Assembly (NCBI GenBank): GCA_020635175.1
Contig: JACKAH010000001.1
Location: 207,501 to 222,674, forward strand
Direction of reading: 5' to 3'
Length of the DNA: 15,174 nt
DNA from: Deltaproteobacteria bacterium
Lineage (GTDB): Bacteria; Bdellovibrionota_C; UBA2361; J135
Shown here: positions 1 to 6,573 of the stretch, piece by piece
Position numbering within the stretch: the stretch's first letter is position 1
How the letters are laid out: every line of letters begins with the position of its first letter
The notes under the pieces: generated by a model
Told to the model about the DNA's origin: nothing
What the model saw: the letters and a program-made list of their open reading frames with translations, nothing else
The model's database searches: none
Program-made: the position numbers and the translations under genes

Positions 1-1002
1 AACACCATCTGAATCTAATCTTTGGCCATGCGAGTTTATATCGAGCTTTCGAGCAGTGTTGTAGACGTAAGCTCTAGCAGCTTGATACTCGGCATAGCTT
101 TCTCCGATATATTTTTGAATTTGACCAAACTCAGAAAGTTTTGATCCAAATGCCTCTCTCTCGTTCGCATAATTTGTCATGACCTGAAGACATCTACGGG
201 CGATGCCAAGCGACATCGCTGCAAGTGTAAGTCGTTCAACCTCAAGGTTCTTCATCATGTGGAGCATCGAATCACCTTCCGCTCCAATTAGATTTGCGGC
301 AGGAACAATACAATTATCAAAACACAGTTCAGCTGTGTTTGATGCACGCATTCCAGCTTTTTCAGTAATTTTTTGTCCGACGCTAAAACCACTAAAAGCA
401 TCTTCGATAATGAAAGTTGAGATCTGAGTTCTTGCAGCAGTATCTTTGCTTGTTCTTGCGTATAGCAACAAGCAGTTACATGGAGTGTTTTGCTCATCAA
501 TACACCCATTTGTAATCCACATTTTCCGACCATTTATCTTGAAATTGTCACCATCTTTTTCAGCAACAGTTGACATGCCTAATACGTCGGTACCTGCACC
601 AGGCTCAGACATCGCCATCGCACCAACCCACTCCCCAGTGCAAAGTTTCTCGAGATATTTTTCTTTTTGTTCTTTGCTTGCATTAACTGCAATATTATTA
701 ACGCACAGCATTGAGTGTGCCAGGTAAGCTAAGCAGAAACCTGGATCAGAGGAAGCGAGCTCTTCGTGAACAATTACAGCCGCTGTTGCATCCATACCTG
801 AACCACCAAATTCTTCAGGTACGGTTATACCCAACAGCCCAAGATCTCCAAGTTTGCGAAAGAGGGCTAAGTTGAAAGTTTCTTCTTTGTCATGCTTTAA
901 GGCTTGAGGCTCCACCTCTTGTTGAGCGAAGTTTCTTACCGTATCGCGAAGCATTGAATGCTCTTCTAATGGATTGAAGAGATCAGTGCTTTTCCAGTTC
1001 AT
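1..1002 (-). CDS. Acyl-CoA dehydrogenase, isovaleryl/long-chain-like (3' end outside window)
   Basis: Flavoprotein that oxidises an acyl-CoA to the 2,3-enoyl-CoA and passes electrons to ETF; cytoplasmic. 334 residues are present of a usual ~390, so the C-terminal ~55 are missing at the window edge. Visible family motifs: PEEFGGSG at 62-69, the FAD/substrate signature GAMAMSEPGAGTD at 127-139, WITNG at 162-166, GMRASNT at 217-223 and REAFG before the edge. The helix-G segment NLEVERLTLA puts a Glu at 256, the place of the catalytic base in isovaleryl- and long-chain acyl-CoA dehydrogenases; most other members use a Glu nearer the C-terminus, which cannot be seen here. The ATG at 1002 follows AAGGG with about 9 bases between. 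It lies 78 bases downstream of the small RHH gene and could be its target or operon partner. Family certain; exact substrate inferred. Confidence 0.95.
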   Translation of the reverse strand, partial: MNWKSTDLFNPLEEHSMLRDTVRNFAQQEVEPQALKHDKEETFNLALFRKLGDLGLLGITVPEEFGGSGMDATAAVIVHEELASSDPGFCLAYLAHSMLCVNNIAVNASKEQKEKYLEKLCTGEWVGAMAMSEPGAGTDVLGMSTVAEKDGDNFKINGRKMWITNGCIDEQNTPCNCLLLYARTSKDTAARTQISTFIIEDAFSGFSVGQKITEKAGMRASNTAELCFDNCIVPAANLIGAEGDSMLHMMKNLEVERLTLAAMSLGIARRCLQVMTNYANEREAFGSKLSEFGQIQKYIGESYAEYQAARAYVYNTARKLDINSHGQRLDSDGV

Positions 1003-1080
1003 AAGCTATACCCTTGTTCTTAAATTTCTATCCAACCGATAATAACTTAAGAATATGAAATTTCCAGAGTTCTTAGTCTT

Positions 1081-1272
1081 TTATGACTGCTTATTTTCAC
1101 TGAGAAGTTCTTTTGAGACACATTCTGTTACCCATTGTTGGATGGTTGTGTCTTCTTCGGCGGTCTTTATTCGAAGTTTTTTGTGTATTTCTACCGGTAG
1201 GCGGACGTGGATTAATCTAGAATCTTCCTGATCTTCTTTTTTTCCTTTCTTTGTTTCCAATTTACTACTCAC
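1081..1272 (-). CDS. Small ribbon-helix-helix (Arc/MetJ-type) DNA-binding protein
   Basis: 63 residues. A charged N-terminal tail (Lys/Glu/Asp, 1-17) precedes a segment that fits the RHH fold: a short strand RLIHVRLP at about 19-26, helix 1 VEIHKKLRIKTAEED and helix 2 TTIQQWVTECVSKEL. RHH proteins are dimers that insert the strand into the DNA major groove and usually repress their own promoter. The start is GTG at 1272; an in-frame TGA lies nine codons upstream, so no earlier start is available, and no clear Shine-Dalgarno is seen. A good promoter with a 12-bp palindrome lies just upstream. No toxin gene adjoins it, so antitoxin is less likely than a solitary regulator, possibly of itself and the downstream acyl-CoA dehydrogenase. 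Fold call moderately sure; target inferred. Confidence 0.75.
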   Translation of the reverse strand: MSSKLETKKGKKEDQEDSRLIHVRLPVEIHKKLRIKTAEEDTTIQQWVTECVSKELLSENKQS

Positions 1273-1304
1273 GATAAAAGAACAAAGTTGTAAAATTCAG
1301 CATT

Positions 1305-1316
1305 TGTGCGTGCACA
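1305..1316. promoter_or_regulatory. Palindromic operator candidate for the RHH gene
   Basis: TGTGC-GT-GCACA is an inverted repeat with 5-bp arms. Its position overlaps the edge of the minus-strand -10 box and the expected transcription start of the RHH gene, where an autorepressor would block RNA polymerase. Position and symmetry are seen; protein binding is inferred. Confidence 0.4.
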
Positions 1317-1344
1317 CTATATCGTGGAATCACTTACCATTCAA
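1316..1344 (-). promoter_or_regulatory. Sigma70-like promoter of the RHH gene
   Basis: Read on the minus strand, TTGAAT (1344-1339, 4 of 6 to TTGACA) and TATAGT (1321-1316, 5 of 6 to TATAAT) are separated by exactly 17 bases. The predicted transcription start near 1309 leaves a leader of about 37 bases before the GTG. Confidence 0.55.
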
Positions 1345-1378
1345 ACATTGTAATAGGAAAATACCCTATATTTTTTGA

Positions 1379-1489
1379 AGAGATATCAAGGGTTTGAATT
1401 GAACGTAAAGCTTTGGAAATAAGAGTTTTTTGCCTTTTGCTGAGCGTTTTTCTCAGATATAAATATAGCTCCAGCTGAGAGATATCAAG
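1379..1489. repeat. Pair of 12-bp direct repeats in the 1273-1575 intergenic region
   Basis: AGAGATATCAAG occurs at 1379-1390 and 1478-1489, starts 99 bases apart. An 11-base copy (GAGATATCAAG) lies at 1657-1667, inside the start of the next gene. The core GATATC is palindromic. Between the first two copies are a small inverted repeat (CTGAG 1440-1444 with CTCAG 1452-1456) and a TATAAA at 1458-1463 that could be a plus-strand -10 box without a good -35. The remaining intergenic sequence, outside the RHH promoter and operator, shows no coding potential I can support. Confidence 0.45.
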
Positions 1490-1575
1490 TAATCTAGGAT
1501 ACTTGTCGATTTTTTACTTAGGTGTTGGCTCTGTAGGGGTAGTATTGGATTGTTATTTATCCAGGTGTGCATTAA

Positions 1576-2331
1576 TTGAAGTCACAAGAGCAGATACTGT
1601 TTGAGATTCTGGAGCCACTTCAGCGTTTATTGGAATACGCTAAGGATCCAGTAAGTGAGATATCAAGCTATAAAGCTTTGCTTGATGAGATCTCGACCCT
1701 CGTCTCACAAGAATCGGAATTAAAAAATGACTTAGGTTTGTCTAATATTGCTCAAGCACTACGTGATTGGGTTGATCTTCATGGAGATGTTGGAACTAAT
1801 GTAGGCTCAGAGAAGTTGCAGACACTTCAGCGTGGGTACGAACAGATTCGACTTCAAACTACATTCTCGCTGATGGGGGCTTACAAAAGTCTTAAGTCCG
1901 CACAAGGAGAGTATACCGCTCCATTTACAGATGAGGAGGGTGAGCTGCATGGAGTTAGCGCAATAAATGAAGTCTCAGGTGGTGTTGTCTATAGTAGTGT
2001 CGGTCGACAAAACGTAATCCTTCTACCGAAATTGGATGACGTTGCCTCTTCTGATCAGGTCAAAGAGATTCTCAATGGATTTTTGCAGATCTTTGAGGCG
2101 ACTCCTCAAGCATACAATTGGATTATTGATTTCTCTAATGTAAAGCAGGTTCCGCTTCTATTGGTAGGTACTTTAATTGGCTATAAGGAAGAGCTTCGAA
2201 AACGTGGTCGTTATTTGCTTTGCTCTTGGTTGCGCAATGATGCCTTGCCGGAAGATACCATGCGGACTGCTATTAGAATGTTTCACCTCAAGCAGACCGC
2301 AGGTTATTGGTTTTCAAAGGATACCGCTTAG
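1576..2331 (+). CDS. Protein with C-terminal STAS-like domain, function unknown
   Basis: 251 residues, soluble, no signal peptide or membrane segment. The N-terminal ~110 residues are predicted helical and acidic. From about 135 the pattern looks like a STAS (anti-sigma-factor antagonist) fold: a strand NVILLPKL, a helix, the core strand NWIIDFSNV at about 187-195, a helix GTLIGYKEELRKRG, the strand YLLCSWL, then a final helix and TAGYWF. The usual phosphorylatable Ser/Thr after the DFSNV strand is not evident (KQVPLLL follows), so phospho-switching is doubtful. The start is TTG at 1576, forced by an in-frame TAA at 1573-1575, with AGGTG 8 bases upstream. The gene converges on the next with a 3-base gap. 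Gene real; domain call tentative. Confidence 0.7.
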   Translation: MKSQEQILFEILEPLQRLLEYAKDPVSEISSYKALLDEISTLVSQESELKNDLGLSNIAQALRDWVDLHGDVGTNVGSEKLQTLQRGYEQIRLQTTFSLMGAYKSLKSAQGEYTAPFTDEEGELHGVSAINEVSGGVVYSSVGRQNVILLPKLDDVASSDQVKEILNGFLQIFEATPQAYNWIIDFSNVKQVPLLLVGTLIGYKEELRKRGRYLLCSWLRNDALPEDTMRTAIRMFHLKQTAGYWFSKDTA

Positions 2332-2334
2332 GTA

Positions 2335-3609
2335 TCAGTCGTAACGCGTTCCACCGTTCGCAACATTTCTACAAACATTTGAACTGCTGGATTGAAATAC
2401 CGCTATGATGTTAGATCCAAAGCTTGAGCCTGATTTGCTGAAACGAAATGTTGGTCTGCCACCATTAGTCTTCCCAACATAGTTCCCAGTGCCAAGCACG
2501 TTTCCATTTTGATTGATAACGTATGCTTTGCTTGAATTAGCACCAAAGTTATCTAGTATTACCAACTTTCCATCACCTTCGCTGATAGGTTTCCAGACTG
2601 AGCCGTTCCCCCAACTTGTTGTAGAAGTGCATTGTGTGTTTCCAGCTCCACCGCCTTTTCCGCCAGATACTTTGAAACTTCCTACATTATATTCATCATA
2701 TACATCATCTACATCAGGCGCAGTTTGTGACGATTTCTGTTTTGAGAACGCATCAAAAACTTCCAAGACAGTGCCATTTTTGGCCGCCAACTGAGCAGGT
2801 GCTGTTGTCACTATGTTTTTATGACCGTCAAAGCTTGTTTTTGAAACGTATTTCCCTTGAAGCTCCTGGACCCTAACAGTTGTTTTCTTGTTGGCCCCTT
2901 TGCCTTTTTCTCTTATAAAACCAAGAAGATTTGCACCAAGTGGCTTAGGCGTTCCATTTGCCTTTTTGCCAGCATTTGCATTGAAGACTTTATGTTTTGA
3001 GAAGAAATCAAAGCAGGTAGTTCGCTTTTTGTTAGTCCCAGGCTTTTTAGCCACACGACAGATCTCATCCTGACCATCGTTGTCGATGTCAGTAACAAAG
3101 TTCTGATCCTTTGCCTTCCCGATTTTTTGAGAGAAGCTTACAGTATTTAAATTAGGTCCAAACCCTGTGCGTCTAAATGTAAACAAGCCGCTTTTGTTTC
3201 TGATAAGCAGATCATCGTAACCATCTCCGTCAATGTCTGCCCCACCATAAACTGAATCGTTTTTATCACCGAACTGGATAACTACGGTATCTCCATTTTG
3301 CGGAATAATTCGCCACTCAAGACCTTCATCAGTAAGTCTAACGAATGCTGGGTCTGTCATGTTTGGGTTTGAGTATCTTCCTGGTACAGGTATATCATTA
3401 CCTTTGCCGAACTCTTTGATTTTGGTGCTTACGGCTAGAGTTCCAGGGCCGGCTGGAACGTAGTTCCAGGTGAATTTTTTGTTCTTCCCTCCAGCAATAC
3501 TGATGCCTAAAATATCGTTAAAACCATTTCCATCAATATCAGGGCTATCAGCGCTAGCGCTAAGTGGGAAGGTTAAAAATGTCAGAATTAATGCTTTGAA
3601 AATCTTCAT
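2335..3609 (-). CDS. Secreted protein with FG-GAP/VCBS-type calcium-binding repeats
   Basis: 424 residues from the ATG at 3609, preferred over a TTG 21 bases upstream because GAGGG precedes it at good spacing and the protein then begins with a clean signal peptide (cleavage near SASA/D at 20). Three calcium-loop motifs of the DxDxDG type follow: DIDGNGFND (24-32), DIDGDGYDD (125-133) and DIDNDGQDE (174-182). Each sits in a beta-rich segment, as in FG-GAP/VCBS propeller blades, though the spacing is wider than in a full integrin-like propeller. A Lys-rich stretch about 205-240 is followed by a Gly/Ser-rich C-terminal region with two Cys that I do not recognise. Likely extracellular or surface-associated; substrate or partner unknown. 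Confidence 0.8.
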   Translation of the reverse strand: MKIFKALILTFLTFPLSASADSPDIDGNGFNDILGISIAGGKNKKFTWNYVPAGPGTLAVSTKIKEFGKGNDIPVPGRYSNPNMTDPAFVRLTDEGLEWRIIPQNGDTVVIQFGDKNDSVYGGADIDGDGYDDLLIRNKSGLFTFRRTGFGPNLNTVSFSQKIGKAKDQNFVTDIDNDGQDEICRVAKKPGTNKKRTTCFDFFSKHKVFNANAGKKANGTPKPLGANLLGFIREKGKGANKKTTVRVQELQGKYVSKTSFDGHKNIVTTAPAQLAAKNGTVLEVFDAFSKQKSSQTAPDVDDVYDEYNVGSFKVSGGKGGGAGNTQCTSTTSWGNGSVWKPISEGDGKLVILDNFGANSSKAYVINQNGNVLGTGNYVGKTNGGRPTFRFSKSGSSFGSNIIAVFQSSSSNVCRNVANGGTRYD

Positions 3610-3689
3610 CTTTTCCCTCAAATTAAACAAAATATCCTTAAAATGCTATGTTCATTGCTAGATTAGCGCAAGCAAATTCGGGTAAATAA

Positions 3690-4376
3690 TTGAAGCAAAT
3701 TGATTTCTGTCTACCACTGCAGTTAAGTAGTTTTGAGCAGATTTTTTATAAAATCTCGCAGCTCAATTCCCACTATCGTTATTTCGAAGTTTGGCTTGAT
3801 TACATAGTAAAGCTAGAAGCTGAAGAGATATATGCTCTTACTGATTTGTATCCTGGAAGGTTGATCTTTTTGTTTAGAAGACAGGGTTTGGAGCCTACTC
3901 ACTTAGCTTCTGAGATAAAGCAGCAGGTTCTAACTAATCTTGTCGGTCGAGATTGTTATGTAGATTTGGATCTGTATGACCAAGCTTCTGAACTTAGCTT
4001 TGTTAAGCGTAATCAACTAAACCTAAAACTGATAGTCTCGTATCATAATTATAAAGAAACCCCTGATTTTAGTGAGCTTAATGCTATTTGTGGCGAAATT
4101 GAGAGTTTTAATCCGTATGTTTGCAAGATAGCAACTCAATGTAATCAGATAGGTGATTTGTTTGCGCTAATGCAAATTAACTTGCGACTTTACAGATCTA
4201 GTAAACGAATGATTGTTCTCGGGATGGGAGAACTCGGAAAAATTTTAAGAGTAGGGAATAGTCTAAAAGGTAATTTTTTAGCTTTTGCGCCAGAGCAGAT
4301 AGAGGAGCAAACAGCACAGGGCCAGTATACGAGACAAGAATTTATCGAGTTAACTAAACTGCTCTCTAAACTTTGA
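3690..4376 (+). CDS. aroD: Type I 3-dehydroquinate dehydratase
   Basis: Third step of the shikimate pathway: syn elimination of water from 3-dehydroquinate through a Schiff base, in the cytoplasm. 228 residues, the normal length for a single-domain TIM-barrel enzyme. Key residues: Glu33 (FEVWLD), Arg in LFRRQG at 62-66, catalytic His119 in SYHNYKETP, Schiff-base Lys146 in CKIAT, carboxylate-binding Arg187 in MGELGKILR, and Gln212 in TAQGQ. The Arg that usually follows the first Glu (ExRxD) is Trp35 here. The start is TTG at 3690, forced by an in-frame TAA directly before it; no clear Shine-Dalgarno is seen. Its last 27 bases overlap the 3' end of rlmB on the other strand. Divergent from the VCBS-type gene across about 80 bases. 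Confidence 0.93.
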   Translation: MKQIDFCLPLQLSSFEQIFYKISQLNSHYRYFEVWLDYIVKLEAEEIYALTDLYPGRLIFLFRRQGLEPTHLASEIKQQVLTNLVGRDCYVDLDLYDQASELSFVKRNQLNLKLIVSYHNYKETPDFSELNAICGEIESFNPYVCKIATQCNQIGDLFALMQINLRLYRSSKRMIVLGMGELGKILRVGNSLKGNFLAFAPEQIEEQTAQGQYTRQEFIELTKLLSKL

Positions 4377-5120
4377 AATAAACACGGCTGCTGCCTGTGA
4401 TACGTTCAGTGAATCAATCTGACCTAAAACTTTCAGGGAAACAATAAAATCAGCTTCCTTGTTTACAATGTTTGATGCTCCTGTTCCTTCAGATCCTAAA
4501 ATTAGCAGAGTTTTCTCTGGAAACTTAAAGTTATAAAGATCGTGAGACTCAGTAGAGACATCTGCGGAAACAGCCCAAAAACCAATCTCTTTTAACTTTT
4601 TAATAGTTTGCTGAAGGTTAGAAACGATACATATAGGTACTAACTCAGATGCACCAGAGCTTGTCTTTGTGACAACAGGCGTAATGCCTGGGCCTTTGTT
4701 TTTGGACCAAATAACAGCTGAAACATTAAAACACTCAGAGGTTCTCAACAGAGCCCCAATATTGTGTGGATCTTGAACTCCGTCGAGCATTAAAACAATA
4801 CTGCTCGGTTGTGCCTCTAGGTCATGAACTAATTCCTGTAGCTCTATTAAATTTTTACGCTTAACTTTTGCAGCTATGCCCTGATGAGAATCTGAGTTTA
4901 ACAGAGAGGCTAAATTTTGATTTTGAATTCTCTCGACCGGAATATCGCTTTGTTGAGCTAGGTTTAAGGCTTCGACAAGCTTCGGATCATGTTCGGCACT
5001 AGTTGACACGAAAATAGAGATGATACTTTGCGGATTAGCATTAATTACCTCACGTACGGTGTTTCTTCCCATTATAAATGAGTCACTCGTTTTTTGGTCA
5101 TTTTTTCGCTTATGCTTCAC
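4350..5120 (-). CDS. rlmB: 23S rRNA (guanosine-2'-O-)-methyltransferase RlmB, SPOUT/TrmH family
   Basis: Uses S-adenosylmethionine to methylate a ribose in 23S rRNA domain V (Gm2251 in E. coli numbering). 256 residues, normal size. A short Lys-rich tail precedes MGRNTVREV (17-25), the start of the substrate-binding domain seen in RlmB; HQGIAA follows at 79-84. The SPOUT catalytic domain carries motif 1 LDGVQDPHNIGALLRT (112-127), motif 2 LGSEGTG (208-214) and motif 3 GQIDSLNVSQA (233-243), which form the trefoil-knot cofactor site. The start is GTG at 5120 with no evident Shine-Dalgarno; the ATG at residue 17 is an alternative but would be unusually short. It follows the DUF493 gene by 39 bases, probably one transcript. 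TrmH family certain; RlmB rather than a close paralogue likely. Confidence 0.9.
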   Translation of the reverse strand: MKHKRKNDQKTSDSFIMGRNTVREVINANPQSIISIFVSTSAEHDPKLVEALNLAQQSDIPVERIQNQNLASLLNSDSHQGIAAKVKRKNLIELQELVHDLEAQPSSIVLMLDGVQDPHNIGALLRTSECFNVSAVIWSKNKGPGITPVVTKTSSGASELVPICIVSNLQQTIKKLKEIGFWAVSADVSTESHDLYNFKFPEKTLLILGSEGTGASNIVNKEADFIVSLKVLGQIDSLNVSQAAAVFISKFREQFS

Positions 5121-5159
5121 GTTTGATATTTAAGCATAATCGAAAGGGAAGAGCTATCT

Positions 5160-5414
5160 CTAGAGGCTCATAATTCCTTCAATGCCTTTAACTTTCTCAT
5201 AGATATCAATCACGTCCTGAGCGCATTTCATGGTTCGCTTAAAGCGAATGCTCATATAGTTACCCTTTTTACTCGGGTTAATATCAAGCTTATCTAGTTC
5301 TAAGAGAGCCTTGAGTTCGTGGACTTTTTCTGCAGGAACGATGAATTTAAAGGGATATTCAGCTGGCCAGCTGTAATGATTATCTAATAGCGATTTAAAG
5401 TTTTTTGTATCCAT
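5160..5414 (-). CDS. ybeD: DUF493 (YbeD-like) small protein
   Basis: 84 residues. The sequence YPFKFIVP (about 20-27) and the motif SKKGNYMSIRF (about 48-58), followed by a helix and a last strand, match the DUF493 family with its ferredoxin-like alpha/beta fold; in E. coli YbeD the equivalent region also reads SKGNY. The family is thought to be a small regulatory, ACT-like domain, often near lipoate or cell-wall genes, with no firmly known role. The ATG at 5414 directly touches a 14-bp inverted repeat and has no Shine-Dalgarno, so initiation may be on a very short leader. Probably transcribed together with rlmB, which it precedes. Confidence 0.8.
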   Translation of the reverse strand: MDTKNFKSLLDNHYSWPAEYPFKFIVPAEKVHELKALLELDKLDINPSKKGNYMSIRFKRTMKCAQDVIDIYEKVKGIEGIMSL

Positions 5415-5453
5415 AAAACCGTATCTTTCAATTATATCAAAAGATACGGTTTT
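5415..5453 (-). promoter_or_regulatory. 14-bp perfect inverted repeat with TATAAT loop: terminator and/or promoter
   Basis: Arms 5415-5428 and 5440-5453 (AAAACCGTATCTTT and its complement) are perfect, with an 11-base loop. The outer ends are A4/T4, as in bidirectional terminators, and the element lies 47 bases past the peroxidase stop. The loop, read on the minus strand, contains TATAAT (5436-5431). A start of transcription about 7 bases on would leave only about 10 bases before the DUF493 ATG at 5414. No good -35 is seen (TTTCTC at 17-base spacing). Structure seen; dual role inferred. Confidence 0.6.
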
Positions 5454-5500
5454 GAGAAATAGATTGCCTTGTTGCTTCTAACCGCTGCTAAGAGCCTATG

Positions 5501-6562
5501 TTATTCAGTGTACCCGTCAGTAAGAGTATTCAAGAAAGCTACGATGTCTTCCTCCTCTTGGTCGGTGAGTCCTAAGTTTCCAAGCTCTAGAATGTTCATA
5601 TTCTCTGCGAATTCAGGGGTTCCAATGCTAGAATCAATGTCTCTTGCGTTGTAGAAATGAACCGCTTCTTTTAGAGTTTTCATTAATCCATGATGAAAAT
5701 ATGGAGCAGTGACAGCAACGTTTCTAAGCGTTGGAACTTTGAATCTACCAACGTCGCTTGGTCTACCGGTATTGGCATAAAGTCCCAGATCGGAACTGCT
5801 GTTAACTGCTTTGTTTGCAGGAAGCCCAACATTATCATAGGTAAAATCTGTGAACAGAGCTCGCGTAGCTGAGCCATCATCACCTGTTGAGGGGTGACAT
5901 GCTGCGCAGTTACCTTTGTTTGGAGCGTTAAAAAGTTCCATTCCGCGCCTTTCTTGATCTGTTAACTGCACTTGGCCTGCAGCCCAGGCGTCATATTTTG
6001 ATGAGAAGGGTTGAAGCTCCTGACTGTTCTCAAAGGCTGCGATTGCTGAAGCAACTGCGATAAGTGTTTGTTCTGCATCAGAGAGCGTAGCTTCTCCAAA
6101 GACCGCACTAAACTCACTCGCGTATGATGCGGAGGCAACTTTCTGCCTAAGTGTTTCATGATTAGTGAGATTCATCTCAACATGTCTAAAAAATGGGCGC
6201 ATGGCTTGCTGTTCAAGATCTAAGGCAGCTCCATCATGAAATTGTCCACCAATATAATCTTCCTCTTCGTCAGAAAATCCGAAAGCAGGTGAGAAAAGCG
6301 AATACATAATTGTAGGGGCGTTTCTTGTGCCTTGGGTACCAGAAACAGCGCCAGGGGACACCGCAAGGTGCCGTGGATCAGAAAAAGCTGCCTCTGCTGA
6401 ATGGCACGTAGCGCAAGCAACCCCGCCTGGATTACTTAAATTTGTGTCAAAGAATATTTTTCTACCTAAAGCTGCAAAGCTTTGTTGAGAAGGGGCGCCG
6501 TCACCACCTCCGCTACATGCACAGATACTGAAAGCTAAAAATATTGTTAAGAATGATTTCAT
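5501..6562 (-). CDS. Di-heme cytochrome c peroxidase / MauG-family lipoprotein
   Basis: Periplasmic two-heme enzyme that in this family reduces H2O2 (CcpA type) or oxidises protein residues (MauG type). 353 residues. The signal ends in a lipobox-like ICAC (Cys16), so the protein is probably lipid-anchored. Heme c motifs are CATCH at 50-54 and CAACH at 219-223. Between them, GGQFHDGAALDLEQQA (about 105-120) corresponds to the family's FWDGRAxxLExQA segment and is followed by VEM. VPTLRNVAVTAPYFHHG in the C-terminal half is also a family hallmark. The ATG at 6562 has GGAG 8 bases upstream and follows the membrane cytochrome gene by 11 bases, so the two are co-transcribed. It is last in the run and lies just before the inverted repeat at 5415-5453. 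The electron donor is probably the upstream cytochrome/flavin proteins. Confidence 0.92.
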   Translation of the reverse strand: MKSFLTIFLAFSICACSGGGDGAPSQQSFAALGRKIFFDTNLSNPGGVACATCHSAEAAFSDPRHLAVSPGAVSGTQGTRNAPTIMYSLFSPAFGFSDEEEDYIGGQFHDGAALDLEQQAMRPFFRHVEMNLTNHETLRQKVASASYASEFSAVFGEATLSDAEQTLIAVASAIAAFENSQELQPFSSKYDAWAAGQVQLTDQERRGMELFNAPNKGNCAACHPSTGDDGSATRALFTDFTYDNVGLPANKAVNSSSDLGLYANTGRPSDVGRFKVPTLRNVAVTAPYFHHGLMKTLKEAVHFYNARDIDSSIGTPEFAENMNILELGNLGLTDQEEEDIVAFLNTLTDGYTE

Positions 6563-6573
6563 TGTCTCTACTC

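Noticed and set aside
288..533. Open frame on the minus strand, and plus-strand frames at 203-427 and 446-727
   Set aside because: They lie in other frames of the well-supported acyl-CoA dehydrogenase gene and resemble no protein family.
1081..1272. Antitoxin of a toxin-antitoxin pair
   Set aside because: Neither neighbour is a small toxin-like gene: downstream is an acyl-CoA dehydrogenase, upstream a divergent STAS-like gene.
2513..3098. Several open frames of 60-93 codons over the VCBS-type gene
   Set aside because: Shadows of the real gene; low-complexity translations with no ribosome site or motif.
5683..6420. Overlapping frames of about 65 codons within the peroxidase gene
   Set aside because: The heme motifs and family segments are all in the main frame, which is uninterrupted.
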